This document shows positions 15,838 to 23,428 of a stretch of 30,522 bases of DNA, piece after piece. Origin of the DNA: JAWOHX01 sp046484975. GTDB taxonomy: Bacteria; Bacillota; Clostridia; DUPQ01. Each line of letters opens with the position of its first letter. The first letter of the stretch is position 1. The notes beneath the pieces were generated by a model. The model was not told the origin of the DNA and searched no databases. It worked only from the letters and a program-made list of their open reading frames with translations. The stretch spans positions 1 to 30,522 of the forward strand of contig JAWOHX010000052.1 in assembly GCA_046484975.1 (NCBI GenBank), read 5' to 3'. Position numbers and translations under genes: made by a program.

Positions 15838-16518
15838 ATGAAAAAAAAGATATTGGTCATTGATGATGACATGAACATCTGCCAGCTCCTGAAGATCTAT
15901 CTTGAAAAAGAGGGCTACAATGCATCGGTGGCTTATGACGGGATGACAGGCATGAAAAAGTTCTGGGAGGAGGCCCCGGACCTTGTTATTCTCGACATCA
16001 TGCTTCCCGTCATGGATGGATGGGAGATCTGCCGGAAGATCAAAAGGGAGAAGGATGTGCCTGTTCTGATGCTCTCTGCAAAGGGAGAGACCTACGACAA
16101 GGTGCTGGGATTGGAGCTGGGCGCTGACGACTACCTGGTAAAACCCTTCGACCCCAAGGAACTCATGGCCCGGATCAAAGCCATTTTACGAAGGAGCGGC
16201 AAAGGGGAAAGCTTGGAAAAAATCGAGCTTCCAGGCCTTGTTGTGAACAAAAGCACGTATACCGTCATCCTGAAAGACAAAATCATCGACATGCCGCCGA
16301 AAGAACTGGAATTGCTGTATTTCTTTGTTTCCAATCCGAATGTTGTATTTACAAGGGACAACCTGTTGGAAAAGGTCTGGGGTTTCGATTTCTTCGGGGA
16401 TTCCCGCACAGTTGATGTGCATGTCAAAAGATTGCGGGAAAAGATCGAGAACAGTCAGGCCCCGTGGCAGCTCAAAACCGTTTGGGGAGTCGGGTACAAG
16501 TTCGAGGTGAACCAGTGA
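15838..16518 (+). CDS. OmpR/PhoB-family response regulator
   Basis: The 226-residue DNA-binding response regulator has a receiver domain (residues 1-118) with the acidic pocket D9-D11, phosphoacceptor D53 in VILDIMLP, the conserved S80, and K102 in DDYLVKPFD. The C-terminal winged-helix domain (about 130-226) has the OmpR-type recognition region FTRDNLLEKVWG...TVDVHVKRLREKI and ends GVGYKFE. It is followed by its kinase with a 4-base overlap (GTGA). There is no recognisable ribosome site before the ATG, and the best promoter places +1 on that ATG. No alternative start fits, because MKKKILVIDDD is the canonical N-terminus. The signal is unknown; the adjacent HtrA gene hints at envelope stress, which is inference. 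Confidence 0.96.
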   Translation: MKKKILVIDDDMNICQLLKIYLEKEGYNASVAYDGMTGMKKFWEEAPDLVILDIMLPVMDGWEICRKIKREKDVPVLMLSAKGETYDKVLGLELGADDYLVKPFDPKELMARIKAILRRSGKGESLEKIELPGLVVNKSTYTVILKDKIIDMPPKELELLYFFVSNPNVVFTRDNLLEKVWGFDFFGDSRTVDVHVKRLREKIENSQAPWQLKTVWGVGYKFEVNQ

Positions 16519-18008
16519 AGTCCATTTTCCTGAAAATGTCGATAAGGTTCCTGCTCATCATACTGATCTCGAATTTCATCATGCTTGCCCTGCTGTCTTT
16601 TCGTACCGACGAGATTGTGATGCAGTCGAAGATGAAAGACCTGCAAAACATATCTGCCATGATCCAGGAAAAGGTCATGGAGCTTTCTGATGATTTGTAT
16701 GACCCGACAGAACATTCGGGTGCAGGAAGGCAGCTTGGTGACATGCTGTCTTCTGCCGCCAGGGGGCTGGAAGCGGTGATATGGGTCGTGGACGAAAGAG
16801 GGCAGGTCCTGGGGGAAAGCCACGATCTTGATGGAATCTTCGGGATTGGGGAATCATCTTCAGTTTATGTAAAAGATGCGGATGCATTGAAGAAAACCTT
16901 TGGTGACAGAAGGGAAGTCTTCACGGATTCGTCATCCTATGTGGGAATGCTGGCTGAGGAAGGAAAAGACATTGCATTCACATATGTCCATAAATTTGAA
17001 ACAGAAGTCTTTGGCAGCATGAAATACAGGATGAAGATGGCGGTTCTGATCCATACCATGGACCGGGACATGAGGTCATTCAGGAACAGCATCCGTCAGG
17101 CGTTTCTTGTTCCCATGATGACAGCCGTCGGATTGAGTCTGATCCTCCTGTATTTTTTCACGAAATCCCTGACCCGTCCCATACAGGATTTCAATAGAAT
17201 CGCCACCAGGGTTGCAAGGGGAGACTATGCGTCCAGAATGAAATTCACAGAACGCAAGGATGAAATCGGAAGCCTGTCCATAGCCTTCAATGCCATGATG
17301 GATGAGCTTACGAACACCGAAGTTTCCAGGCAGCGCCTCCTTTCCGACGTCGCCCACGAGTTGCGGACACCCCTGACTTCAATCAATGGTTTCGTCTGCG
17401 GAATACTGGACGGCACCATCCCCGTGGAGGAACAAGACCAGTACCTGGGCATCGTGAAGGATGAGACGGAAAGGCTGAACAAGCTCATCAACAATATCCT
17501 GATCCTTTCAAGGATGGACATGCGGAACGAAGAACTGGAATATACCGTGTTCAACATCAACAGAACCATCCGGGAATGTGTGGGGAAAATGGAAAACCTG
17601 ACAGAGAAGAACAAACAGACCATGCATCTCATGATGGAGGAAGAGGACATGTTCGTCAAGGCCAGCGAGGACGACATCAAGCGGGTATTGATCAACATCA
17701 TCCATAATGCCATCAAATTTTCAAGGGAGGGTGCGGACATCCATATTCAGACAAGGAGAAGGAAAGGCAAGGTCCTCATATCCGTTCGGGACGAAGGTCC
17801 AGGCATGGTGAAGGAAGACATGGACAGAATCTGGGACCGCTTTTACAAAGGGGACCATTCAAGAGGCATGGATTCCTCCAGCACAGGGCTGGGGCTCGCC
17901 ATCGTCAAATCCATCATTCATAAGCACAATGAGACCATAGAGGTGGAGAGTGCCCCGGGAAAGGGAACAGAATTTACTTTCACCCTGGAGAGCGTGGAAA
18001 ACCTATGA
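16515..18008 (+). CDS. Sensor histidine kinase
   Basis: The 497-residue membrane kinase is the partner of the preceding response regulator. The first membrane helix is at about residues 9-29 and an extracellular sensing region spans about 30-190. The second helix is at about 196-216 (FLVPMMTAVGLSLILLYFF), followed by a HAMP linker (SLTRPIQDF...RVARGDY). The dimerisation helix holds phosphoacceptor H281 in DVAHELRTPLTS. The ATPase domain shows the N box NIIHNAIKFS, DEGPGM and GLGLAI. The start is GTG at 16515, inside the regulator's stop codon, preceded by GAGGTGA. An in-frame ATG at 16464 would lie within the regulator gene and lacks a ribosome site. The extracellular domain has no motif that I recognise. 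Confidence 0.96.
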   Translation: MKSIFLKMSIRFLLIILISNFIMLALLSFRTDEIVMQSKMKDLQNISAMIQEKVMELSDDLYDPTEHSGAGRQLGDMLSSAARGLEAVIWVVDERGQVLGESHDLDGIFGIGESSSVYVKDADALKKTFGDRREVFTDSSSYVGMLAEEGKDIAFTYVHKFETEVFGSMKYRMKMAVLIHTMDRDMRSFRNSIRQAFLVPMMTAVGLSLILLYFFTKSLTRPIQDFNRIATRVARGDYASRMKFTERKDEIGSLSIAFNAMMDELTNTEVSRQRLLSDVAHELRTPLTSINGFVCGILDGTIPVEEQDQYLGIVKDETERLNKLINNILILSRMDMRNEELEYTVFNINRTIRECVGKMENLTEKNKQTMHLMMEEEDMFVKASEDDIKRVLINIIHNAIKFSREGADIHIQTRRRKGKVLISVRDEGPGMVKEDMDRIWDRFYKGDHSRGMDSSSTGLGLAIVKSIIHKHNETIEVESAPGKGTEFTFTLESVENL

Positions 18009-18080
18009 TGTTTACGAATTGTTAAAAAAAAATCCAGATATGGAGAATATATTGAAAGGTGTGAAGGGTATATTCCAATC

Positions 18081-18098
18081 AGGAGGTGCATTGCTTTG
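18081..18098 (+). promoter_or_regulatory. Ribosome site fixing a TTG start for HtrA
   Basis: AGGAGGTG at 18081-18088 lies 7 bases before TTG at 18096. The other nearby TTG (18091) reads into a stop two codons later. Confidence 0.75.
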
Positions 18099-19388
18099 AC
18101 CGACGAATTTTACAATGGCGAATGGAAAGAGGAACCTGGCATACATGCAAAGAGACACAAAAGGTCCGGTGCTGTTTTAAGGACCATTCTTGCTTTGATC
18201 CTGGCTATGGTGCTGGGAGCTTCCATGGCCACCGCAGGCCTGGGTGTGTTTCTGGCTGTCAATGAAGTTGACATCCTCAGTCTTCTTGACGGTACGTATA
18301 AAGAGAGATATGTTTTTGATGCCCGGCAATATTATGAAAATCTTCCCTTGAACCAGATTGTCATCGAGGACCATACCGTTTCCCCGGTGGCGCTCATTGC
18401 CAGGAAAGCCATTCCCTCCATCGTGGGCATCGAGGTCACCTATCCGGTGAGTACTTTCTTAAGGACCACACAGATGGCGAAAGGGGAGGGGTCGGGAATC
18501 ATCCTCACGGAGGACGGATACATCGTCACAAACAACCATGTCGTTGAGAACGCACTGGCTGCAAACCAGAACGGCTTGTTGAACAATGCGAGCATCAAGG
18601 TGTTCCTTTACGGAAACCTCGACAAGCCGCATGATGCTGTCGTGGTGGGCCGGGACGCGGAAAGTGACATCGCCGTATTGAAAATTGAGACAGAAGAAAC
18701 CCTTATCGCAGCGGAAATCGGAGATTCCGACCTGCTGGTGGTTGGGGAACTCGCCGTGGCAGTTGGGAACCCCGGGGGCATGAGCTTTATGGGATCCGTC
18801 ACCGCAGGAATCATCAGCGGATTGAACCGTGAGATGAAAGACTCATCATCCTATGAATCCGCTTACGGCAACAGGGAAGTGCTCAGGCTCATCCAGACCG
18901 ATGCTGCCATTAATCCAGGTAACAGCGGGGGAGCCCTGCTGGATTCTGAAGGGAAGGTCATCGGCATCAATTCCATGAAGATCTCCGGCGCCCAGTATGA
19001 GGGATTGGGATTTGCCATTCCAATCAACAGGGCCATGGAAATCGTCGCGGAACTGAAGGAAACGGGCAAATTCACCAGAGGAAACCCTGTCATCGGCATC
19101 TACATCAATGATGAGTACACCCCCGAGGTTGCCCGAGCAAACAATCTCCCGGAAGGGGTGATGATATCAGGGATCATCCCCATGTCCCCGGCCTTCATGA
19201 CCGGCCTGAGGCAATATGACATCCTTGTTGAGTTCAACGGGGAAAAAATCACATCTTTCACCGAGTTGGAAAGGGAAAAATACAAATACAATCCGGGTGA
19301 AACGGTCAGCTTGAAAATATTCAGGCTGGACTCAACCTTCAAGGACGGGGAATACCTGGAACTGGAACTCGTGCTTGGGGAATCCTGA
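18096..19388 (+). CDS. htrA: HtrA/DegP-family serine protease, membrane-anchored
   Basis: HtrA-type proteases degrade or chaperone misfolded envelope proteins. The 430 residues start with a cytoplasmic segment of about 28 residues, then one membrane helix (about 29-54), which puts the protease outside the cell. The trypsin-like triad is H148 (TNNHVVEN), D191 (ESDIAVLK) and S277 (NPGNSGGAL). A C-terminal PDZ domain (about 340-430) includes GVMISGIIP and GLRQYDILVEFNG. The start is TTG with AGGAGGTG 7 bases upstream. It follows the two-component pair by 87 bases, and nth begins 3 bases after its stop. Control by that regulator is plausible from position but not shown. Confidence 0.95.
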   Translation: MTDEFYNGEWKEEPGIHAKRHKRSGAVLRTILALILAMVLGASMATAGLGVFLAVNEVDILSLLDGTYKERYVFDARQYYENLPLNQIVIEDHTVSPVALIARKAIPSIVGIEVTYPVSTFLRTTQMAKGEGSGIILTEDGYIVTNNHVVENALAANQNGLLNNASIKVFLYGNLDKPHDAVVVGRDAESDIAVLKIETEETLIAAEIGDSDLLVVGELAVAVGNPGGMSFMGSVTAGIISGLNREMKDSSSYESAYGNREVLRLIQTDAAINPGNSGGALLDSEGKVIGINSMKISGAQYEGLGFAIPINRAMEIVAELKETGKFTRGNPVIGIYINDEYTPEVARANNLPEGVMISGIIPMSPAFMTGLRQYDILVEFNGEKITSFTELEREKYKYNPGETVSLKIFRLDSTFKDGEYLELELVLGES

Positions 19389-19391
19389 CAC

Positions 19392-20024
19392 ATGGATGCG
19401 AGGAATGGCCATGAGATCGTCCAGCGGCTGAAACAGCAATACCCATCGGTACGGTGCACACTGGATTACGAGACACCAATCCATCTGCTCATCGCCACTC
19501 AGCTATCTGCCCAATGTACTGACGAGAGGGTGAACATCGTCACCAGGGATCTGTTCATCAGATACAAGACAGCGGAGGATTTCACAAAGCTGGATCAGGA
19601 AACCCTGATTGGATACATCAGGTCGACGGGTTTTTTCAACAGCAAGTCAAGGAACATCCTAAAAAGCGTGTGGATGATTCATGAGAATTATTCCGGGGAA
19701 ATCCCCGGGAACATGGAGGATTTGCTGAAGCTTCCCGGTGTGGGAAGAAAAACAGCGAATGTACTGCTGGGTGAGCTCTATGGCATACCGGGAATCATCG
19801 TCGATACTCATGCCATAAGACTTTCCAACCGCATCGGTTTGACTGGGGAAACGGATCCTGAGAAGATTGAGAGGGATCTGATGAAGATCATCCCCAGGGA
19901 AGAGTGGACGGGGTTTTCCCATAGGCTGGTCCACCATGGAAGGAATGTCTGCAGGGCTCATAGGCCGTCATGCACGGAATGCGTGATTGAACCCTGTTGT
20001 GGATTTCCGGGAAAAAGAATATGA
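19392..20024 (+). CDS. nth: Endonuclease III (DNA glycosylase/AP lyase)
   Basis: Nth removes oxidised pyrimidines and cleaves the resulting abasic site in base-excision repair. The 210 residues align with the E. coli enzyme almost residue for residue at the active site. The helix-hairpin-helix LPGVGRKTA gives catalytic lysine K120, and VDTH gives aspartate D138. The [4Fe-4S] ligands are C187, C194, C197 and C203 (C-x6-C-x2-C-x5-C), with an extra cysteine at 202. It starts 3 bases after htrA with a weak GGGGAA site, so it is probably read from the same mRNA. It ends at a strong hairpin terminator. Confidence 0.96.
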   Translation: MDARNGHEIVQRLKQQYPSVRCTLDYETPIHLLIATQLSAQCTDERVNIVTRDLFIRYKTAEDFTKLDQETLIGYIRSTGFFNSKSRNILKSVWMIHENYSGEIPGNMEDLLKLPGVGRKTANVLLGELYGIPGIIVDTHAIRLSNRIGLTGETDPEKIERDLMKIIPREEWTGFSHRLVHHGRNVCRAHRPSCTECVIEPCCGFPGKRI

Positions 20025-20058
20025 AAAAGCATATGCAGGAAAATGCATATGCTTTTTT
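20024..20058. terminator. Bidirectional intrinsic terminator between nth and rpmB
   Basis: Long perfect arms AAAAAGCATATGCA and TGCATATGCTTTTT enclose GGAAAA. Because the stem begins with A5 and ends with T5, it can stop transcription from both nth (plus) and rpmB (minus). Confidence 0.9.
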
Positions 20059-20072
20059 CTATGAAAGGGACG

Positions 20073-20258
20073 TCAGGCTCTTTTTACCTTGTCAGAACGC
20101 AGACATCCTGTGCACACATGGGCCTTGCGTGTCGTTCCATTGTCATCGATCTTTACCTTTTTTATGTTCGGTTTCCATGTCCGGGATGTCCTTCGGACGG
20201 AATGGCTGACATTGTTGCCGAATACAGTCGCCTTATCACATATTTCACATTTTGCCAT
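20073..20258 (-). CDS. rpmB: 50S ribosomal protein L28
   Basis: The 61-residue ribosomal protein begins MAKCEIC and has the L28 segments NNVSHS and RRTSRTWKPN. It ends with VCTGCLRSDKV. The two CxxC pairs (C4/C7 and a pair near residue 51) make it the zinc-binding form. In many Bacillota a zinc-free paralogue elsewhere replaces this form when zinc is scarce. An AGGAGGT ribosome site and a consensus promoter lie upstream. It is encoded alone on the minus strand, divergent from rpsB. Confidence 0.96.
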   Translation of the reverse strand: MAKCEICDKATVFGNNVSHSVRRTSRTWKPNIKKVKIDDNGTTRKAHVCTGCLRSDKVKRA

Positions 20259-20290
20259 GTTATCAAACCTCCTTTTTCACACGCTAAGTT

Positions 20291-20319
20291 ATTCTAACAA
20301 ATATCACCTGTGAAATCAA
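20291..20319 (-). promoter_or_regulatory. Predicted promoter for rpmB
   Basis: On the minus strand TTGATT (20314-20319) and TAGAAT (20291-20296) have 17-base spacing, with TGT just before the -10 (extended -10). The leader would be about 26 bases and includes AGGAGGT. Confidence 0.78.
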
Positions 20320-20358
20320 GGGATTTTTTTCAATCGCAGGGTTTTACCGAGTTTCCTA

Positions 20359-20387
20359 TTGCTTTATGCATGCAAGTTGTGTATAAT
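20359..20387 (+). promoter_or_regulatory. Predicted promoter for the rpsB-tsf operon
   Basis: TTGCTT (20359-20364) and a perfect TATAAT (20382-20387) have 17-base spacing. The start near 20394 leaves a leader of about 97 bases before rpsB, long enough for feedback control by S2. I see no convincing stable fold beyond short complementary stretches. Confidence 0.8.
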
Positions 20388-20490
20388 ACAAAATCGAAAA
20401 CACACACATTCTGATCGCTGCAATCGTTGGCTTACAAAAGTCTTTTGCGGGGAAATGAAGGATGTGGAGGAAAAAAACAGGAGGAAAGAC

Positions 20491-21288
20491 ATGTCAGTTA
20501 TTTCTATGAAACAACTATTGGAAGCAGGCGTCCATTTCGGACACCAGACCAGAAGATGGAATCCCAAGATGGCAGAGTACATCTTTACGGAACGAAACGG
20601 GATCTACATCATCGACCTTCAGAAGACCGTCAAGAAAATTGAGGAAGCGTACATTGTGGTGAGGGATGTTGTCCTGAACGGGGGAGAGATCCTGTTCGTC
20701 GGCACGAAAAAACAGGCACAGGAATCGGTGAAGGAAGAAGCCGAACGTTGTGGCATGTATTATGTAAACAGCAGGTGGCTGGGCGGGATGATCACCAATT
20801 ACAAGACCATCAAGAACAGGATCAACAGGCTCAAGGAGCTTTACAAGATGCAGGAGGATGGTATTTTCGAAATCCTTCCGAAGAAGGAAGTCATCAAGCT
20901 GAGGTTGGAAATGAGCAAGCTCGAGACCAACCTGGGCGGCATCAAGGACATGCATGGCATTCCTGACCTTTTGTTCATTGTGGACCCGAAAAAGGAGAGA
21001 AATGCCATCCTTGAGGCAAGGAAGCTGAACATTCCTGTGGTCGCCATTGTGGATACCAATTGTGATCCCGATGAAGTGGATCATGTCATTCCCGGCAATG
21101 ACGATGCCATCCGTGCGGTGAAACTGATATCTTCCGTCATCGCGGATGCCGTCATGGAAGCCAAGCAAGGAGAGCAACTCACCGATACGGAGGCACACGT
21201 GGCAGAGGAAGTCAGCGAGGAGGAGTTCATCGAGGCGGAACCGGTGGAAGTCGTGGAAGAAGCACTGCAGGAAAAAGAAGCAGAATAA
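20491..21288 (+). CDS. rpsB: 30S ribosomal protein S2
   Basis: S2 is a late-assembling protein of the small subunit. The 265 residues begin with the canonical SVISMKQLLEAGVHFGHQ, followed by RRWNPKM, FVGTKKQAQE and RWLGGMITN. IPDLLFIVDP and DTNCDPD follow, and the C-terminal tail is acidic and rich in Glu and Val. The ATG at 20491 is preceded by AGGAGGAAAGAC. In-frame starts further upstream at 20455 (ATG) and 20359 (TTG) would add sequence not found in S2 and overlap the promoter or leader. tsf starts 15 bases after the stop, the normal pairing. Confidence 0.98.
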   Translation: MSVISMKQLLEAGVHFGHQTRRWNPKMAEYIFTERNGIYIIDLQKTVKKIEEAYIVVRDVVLNGGEILFVGTKKQAQESVKEEAERCGMYYVNSRWLGGMITNYKTIKNRINRLKELYKMQEDGIFEILPKKEVIKLRLEMSKLETNLGGIKDMHGIPDLLFIVDPKKERNAILEARKLNIPVVAIVDTNCDPDEVDHVIPGNDDAIRAVKLISSVIADAVMEAKQGEQLTDTEAHVAEEVSEEEFIEAEPVEVVEEALQEKEAE

Positions 21289-21303
21289 GGAGGGATGACA
21301 CAG

Positions 21304-21948
21304 ATGATCAATGCAAATATTGTCAAGGAATTGAGGGAAAAGACAGGGGCGGGAATGATGGATTGTAAAAAAGCCCTTGTCGAAGCCAATGGGGACATGG
21401 AGAAAGCCATGGTGATCATGCGGGAAAAAGGCCTTTCTTCAGCAGCGAAAAAAGCCTCCAGGATTGCAGCGGAAGGAATCGTGGAATCCTATATACACGG
21501 GAATGGAAGGATCGGGGTCCTTGTGGAAGTGAACATCGAAACGGATTTTGCCGCGAAGAATGCGGAGTTCAGGCAGTTCGTCAAGGACATCGCCATGCAG
21601 ATTGCTGCAAGCAAACCCGAATACATCAATACGGATGAAGTTCCTGCTGATGTGGTGGAAAAAGAGAAAGCCATCCTGAAAGCCCAGGCCATGAATGAGG
21701 GAAAACCTGAGAAAATCGCTGAAAAAATCGTCGAGGGCAGGCTGGAGAAATTCTTCAAACAGATTTGTCTTGTGGAGCAGCCATATATAAGGGATCCTGA
21801 TAAGACCATCAAGCAGCTCACCATTGAAATGATTGCAAAAATTGGAGAGAACATCAGCATCAGAAGATTTGCCAGGTATGAAATGGGTGAAGGACTCCAG
21901 AAAAGAGAAGAGAATTTTGCCGATGAGGTTGCAAAACAAGTGAAATAG
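21304..21948 (+). CDS. tsf: Elongation factor Ts (short form)
   Basis: EF-Ts recycles EF-Tu by exchanging GDP for GTP. The N-terminal UBA-like domain and the signature LREKTGAGMMDCKKAL are present, followed by AAEGIVESYIHG and the nucleotide-exchange core VEVNIETDFAA. At 214 residues it is the short form seen in many Clostridia, lacking part of the longer core found in E. coli or Bacillus (about 280-295). ATG at 21304 is chosen because AGGAGGG ends directly at the earlier in-frame ATG (21295), which leaves no spacing. It is followed by a strong terminator. Confidence 0.96.
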   Translation: MINANIVKELREKTGAGMMDCKKALVEANGDMEKAMVIMREKGLSSAAKKASRIAAEGIVESYIHGNGRIGVLVEVNIETDFAAKNAEFRQFVKDIAMQIAASKPEYINTDEVPADVVEKEKAILKAQAMNEGKPEKIAEKIVEGRLEKFFKQICLVEQPYIRDPDKTIKQLTIEMIAKIGENISIRRFARYEMGEGLQKREENFADEVAKQVK

Positions 21949-21950
21949 AT

Positions 21951-21982
21951 AAAAAGGGACAAGCGGATTGTCCCTTTTTTTA
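21951..21982 (+). terminator. Intrinsic terminator between tsf and pyrH
   Basis: AAAAAGGGACAA pairs with TTGTCCCTTTTT around a short GCGGA loop, followed by further T residues. Only 22 bases separate it from the pyrH ATG, and these hold just the ribosome site. Confidence 0.88.
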
Positions 21983-22004
21983 AGTAGAAGGAGGGTGATT
22001 GCCC

Positions 22005-22721
22005 ATGCAAAAAGCTGCATATAAAAGAATATTGCTAAAGATCAGCGGTGAAGCCCTTGCGGGTGCAAAAGGATTTGGAATTGACAACAAGACGCTCAAC
22101 ACAATTGTTTCCTGCATCATGGAAGTGTATCACCTTGGGGTGCAGACAGCAATCGTGGTGGGTGCGGGTAACTTCTGGAGGGGAAGGGAAGGCCAGGACA
22201 TGGATCGCAGCACTGCAGACCACATGGGAATGCTCGGGACCGTCATCAATTCCCTTGCACTGCAGGATGCCATTGAGAAACACGGAGTGGAAACCCGGGT
22301 GATGACTGCCATCCAGATGAACCGGATTGCGGAACCCTATATCAGACGGAAAGCGGTCTCACATCTGGAGAACAAAAAGATCGTTATATTTGCATGCGGG
22401 ACCGGCAACCCGTTTTTCTCAACGGATACTGCCGCAGCCCTGCGTGCGGCAGAAATTGATGCGGATATCATCCTATATGCGAAGAACGTGGACGGCATCT
22501 ATACTGAAGATCCAAAGAAAAATCCTAAAGCAAAAAAATTCGACAGGCTGACATACCATGAGGTCATCAGCAAAAAGCTGGAGGCCATCGACATGACGGC
22601 AGCTTCCCTCTGCATGGACAACAACATGCCGTCACTGCTTTTCACCATCGACGAACCGAAGAACATCATCGATGCCGTAATGGGCAGGAATATCGGAACG
22701 GTTATTGAAAACAGCGATTGA
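22005..22721 (+). CDS. pyrH: Uridylate (UMP) kinase
   Basis: PyrH phosphorylates UMP to UDP, an essential step feeding RNA, DNA and cell-wall precursor synthesis. The 238 residues are typical of the bacterial amino-acid-kinase fold. Visible are the N-terminal RILLKISGEAL, the nucleotide-site GAGNFWRG, and the UMP-site TADHMGMLGTVINSLALQ. GTGNPFFSTDTAAALRA and the ATP-side YAKNVDGIYTEDP follow. ATG at 22005 has AGGAGG 10 bases upstream; the TTG at 21999 is in frame but lies too close to that site. No promoter fits between the upstream terminator and this gene, so expression probably depends on read-through from rpsB-tsf. Confidence 0.97.
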   Translation: MQKAAYKRILLKISGEALAGAKGFGIDNKTLNTIVSCIMEVYHLGVQTAIVVGAGNFWRGREGQDMDRSTADHMGMLGTVINSLALQDAIEKHGVETRVMTAIQMNRIAEPYIRRKAVSHLENKKIVIFACGTGNPFFSTDTAAALRAAEIDADIILYAKNVDGIYTEDPKKNPKAKKFDRLTYHEVISKKLEAIDMTAASLCMDNNMPSLLFTIDEPKNIIDAVMGRNIGTVIENSD

Positions 22722-22761
22722 ATTTGCCATAATATAGGTATGATAAACAAGGAGGTTGCAT

Positions 22762-23322
22762 ATGCAGTATAAAGATGAATACGACGATATCATTTTGGAA
22801 ATGGACAGCGCCATCAGCTCATTCAAAGAACACCTGCATACAGTAAGAGCCGGCAGGGCGAACCCGGCCCTGTTGAATACACTGGCTGTCGACTATTACG
22901 GAGTCAGGACACCGGTCAGCCAACTGGGAAACATCTCCGTTCCCGAAGCCAGGCTCCTGGTCATACAACCCTGGGACAAGTCCATCCTGAAGGATATCGA
23001 AAAGGCCCTGCTTGCATCCGACATCGGGATCACACCATCCAATGACGGAAGCGTGATCAGGCTGACATTCCCCATTCTTTCGGAGGAAAGGAGAAAAGAC
23101 CTGGTGAAACTGATCAAAGGGCACGGGGAGGAAGCGAAAGTGAAGATCAGAAACATCAGGCGGGATGCCATCGACATTTACAAGGTCCAGAAGAAGAACA
23201 GCGAAATCACGGAAGACGACTATGTCGCCATTGAAAAGGACCTGCAGGAAATTACGGACGACCATATCAAACTGATTGATTCCATCATCAATGACAAGTC
23301 GGAGGAAATCACGGAAGTTTGA
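22762..23322 (+). CDS. frr: Ribosome recycling factor
   Basis: RRF splits the post-termination ribosome together with EF-G. The 186 residues match the family length of about 185. Recognisable parts are the helical start ending HTVRAGRANPALL, then VDYYG, TPVSQLGNISVPEAR and LLVIQPWDKS. DIGITPSNDGSVIRL, LTEERR-like LSEERRKDLVK and the C-terminal helix EITDDHIKLID follow. The ATG follows AAGGAGGT with 6 bases of spacing. It lies 40 bases after pyrH and is followed by a hairpin. Confidence 0.98.
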   Translation: MQYKDEYDDIILEMDSAISSFKEHLHTVRAGRANPALLNTLAVDYYGVRTPVSQLGNISVPEARLLVIQPWDKSILKDIEKALLASDIGITPSNDGSVIRLTFPILSEERRKDLVKLIKGHGEEAKVKIRNIRRDAIDIYKVQKKNSEITEDDYVAIEKDLQEITDDHIKLIDSIINDKSEEITEV

Positions 23323-23341
23323 TTCCGGGACGCCTTTTTTG

Positions 23342-23373
23342 ATAGGGAGCGTTAAAACGCTCTCTATTTATTT
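23342..23373 (+). terminator. Hairpin after frr, probable weak terminator
   Basis: ATAGGGAGCGTT pairs with AACGCTCTCTAT (one G-T pair) around AA, followed by TTATTT rather than a pure T-run. It probably attenuates transcription; a new -10 follows 20 bases later. Confidence 0.6.
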
Positions 23374-23393
23374 GGTTCGTTTTGTAATATAAT
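23365..23393 (+). promoter_or_regulatory. Possible promoter for uppS and downstream genes
   Basis: A perfect TATAAT (23388-23393) is preceded at 17 bases by a poor -35 (TATTTA) that overlaps the frr hairpin. The start would be near 23400. Confidence 0.4.
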
Positions 23394-23428
23394 CTATACA
23401 TGGATTTCAAAGGATGGAAGAAAGCCAC

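Noticed and set aside
20394..20490. rpsB leader as a defined S2 autoregulatory RNA
   Set aside because: The length is suitable, but I could not find a convincing stable fold or a known leader motif; only a short CAAAAG/CTTTTG complement with a one-base loop is present.
20455..20490. ATG at 20455 as the rpsB start
   Set aside because: It would add 12 charged residues not found in S2; the ATG at 20491 has an ideal AGGAGG site and the canonical N-terminus.
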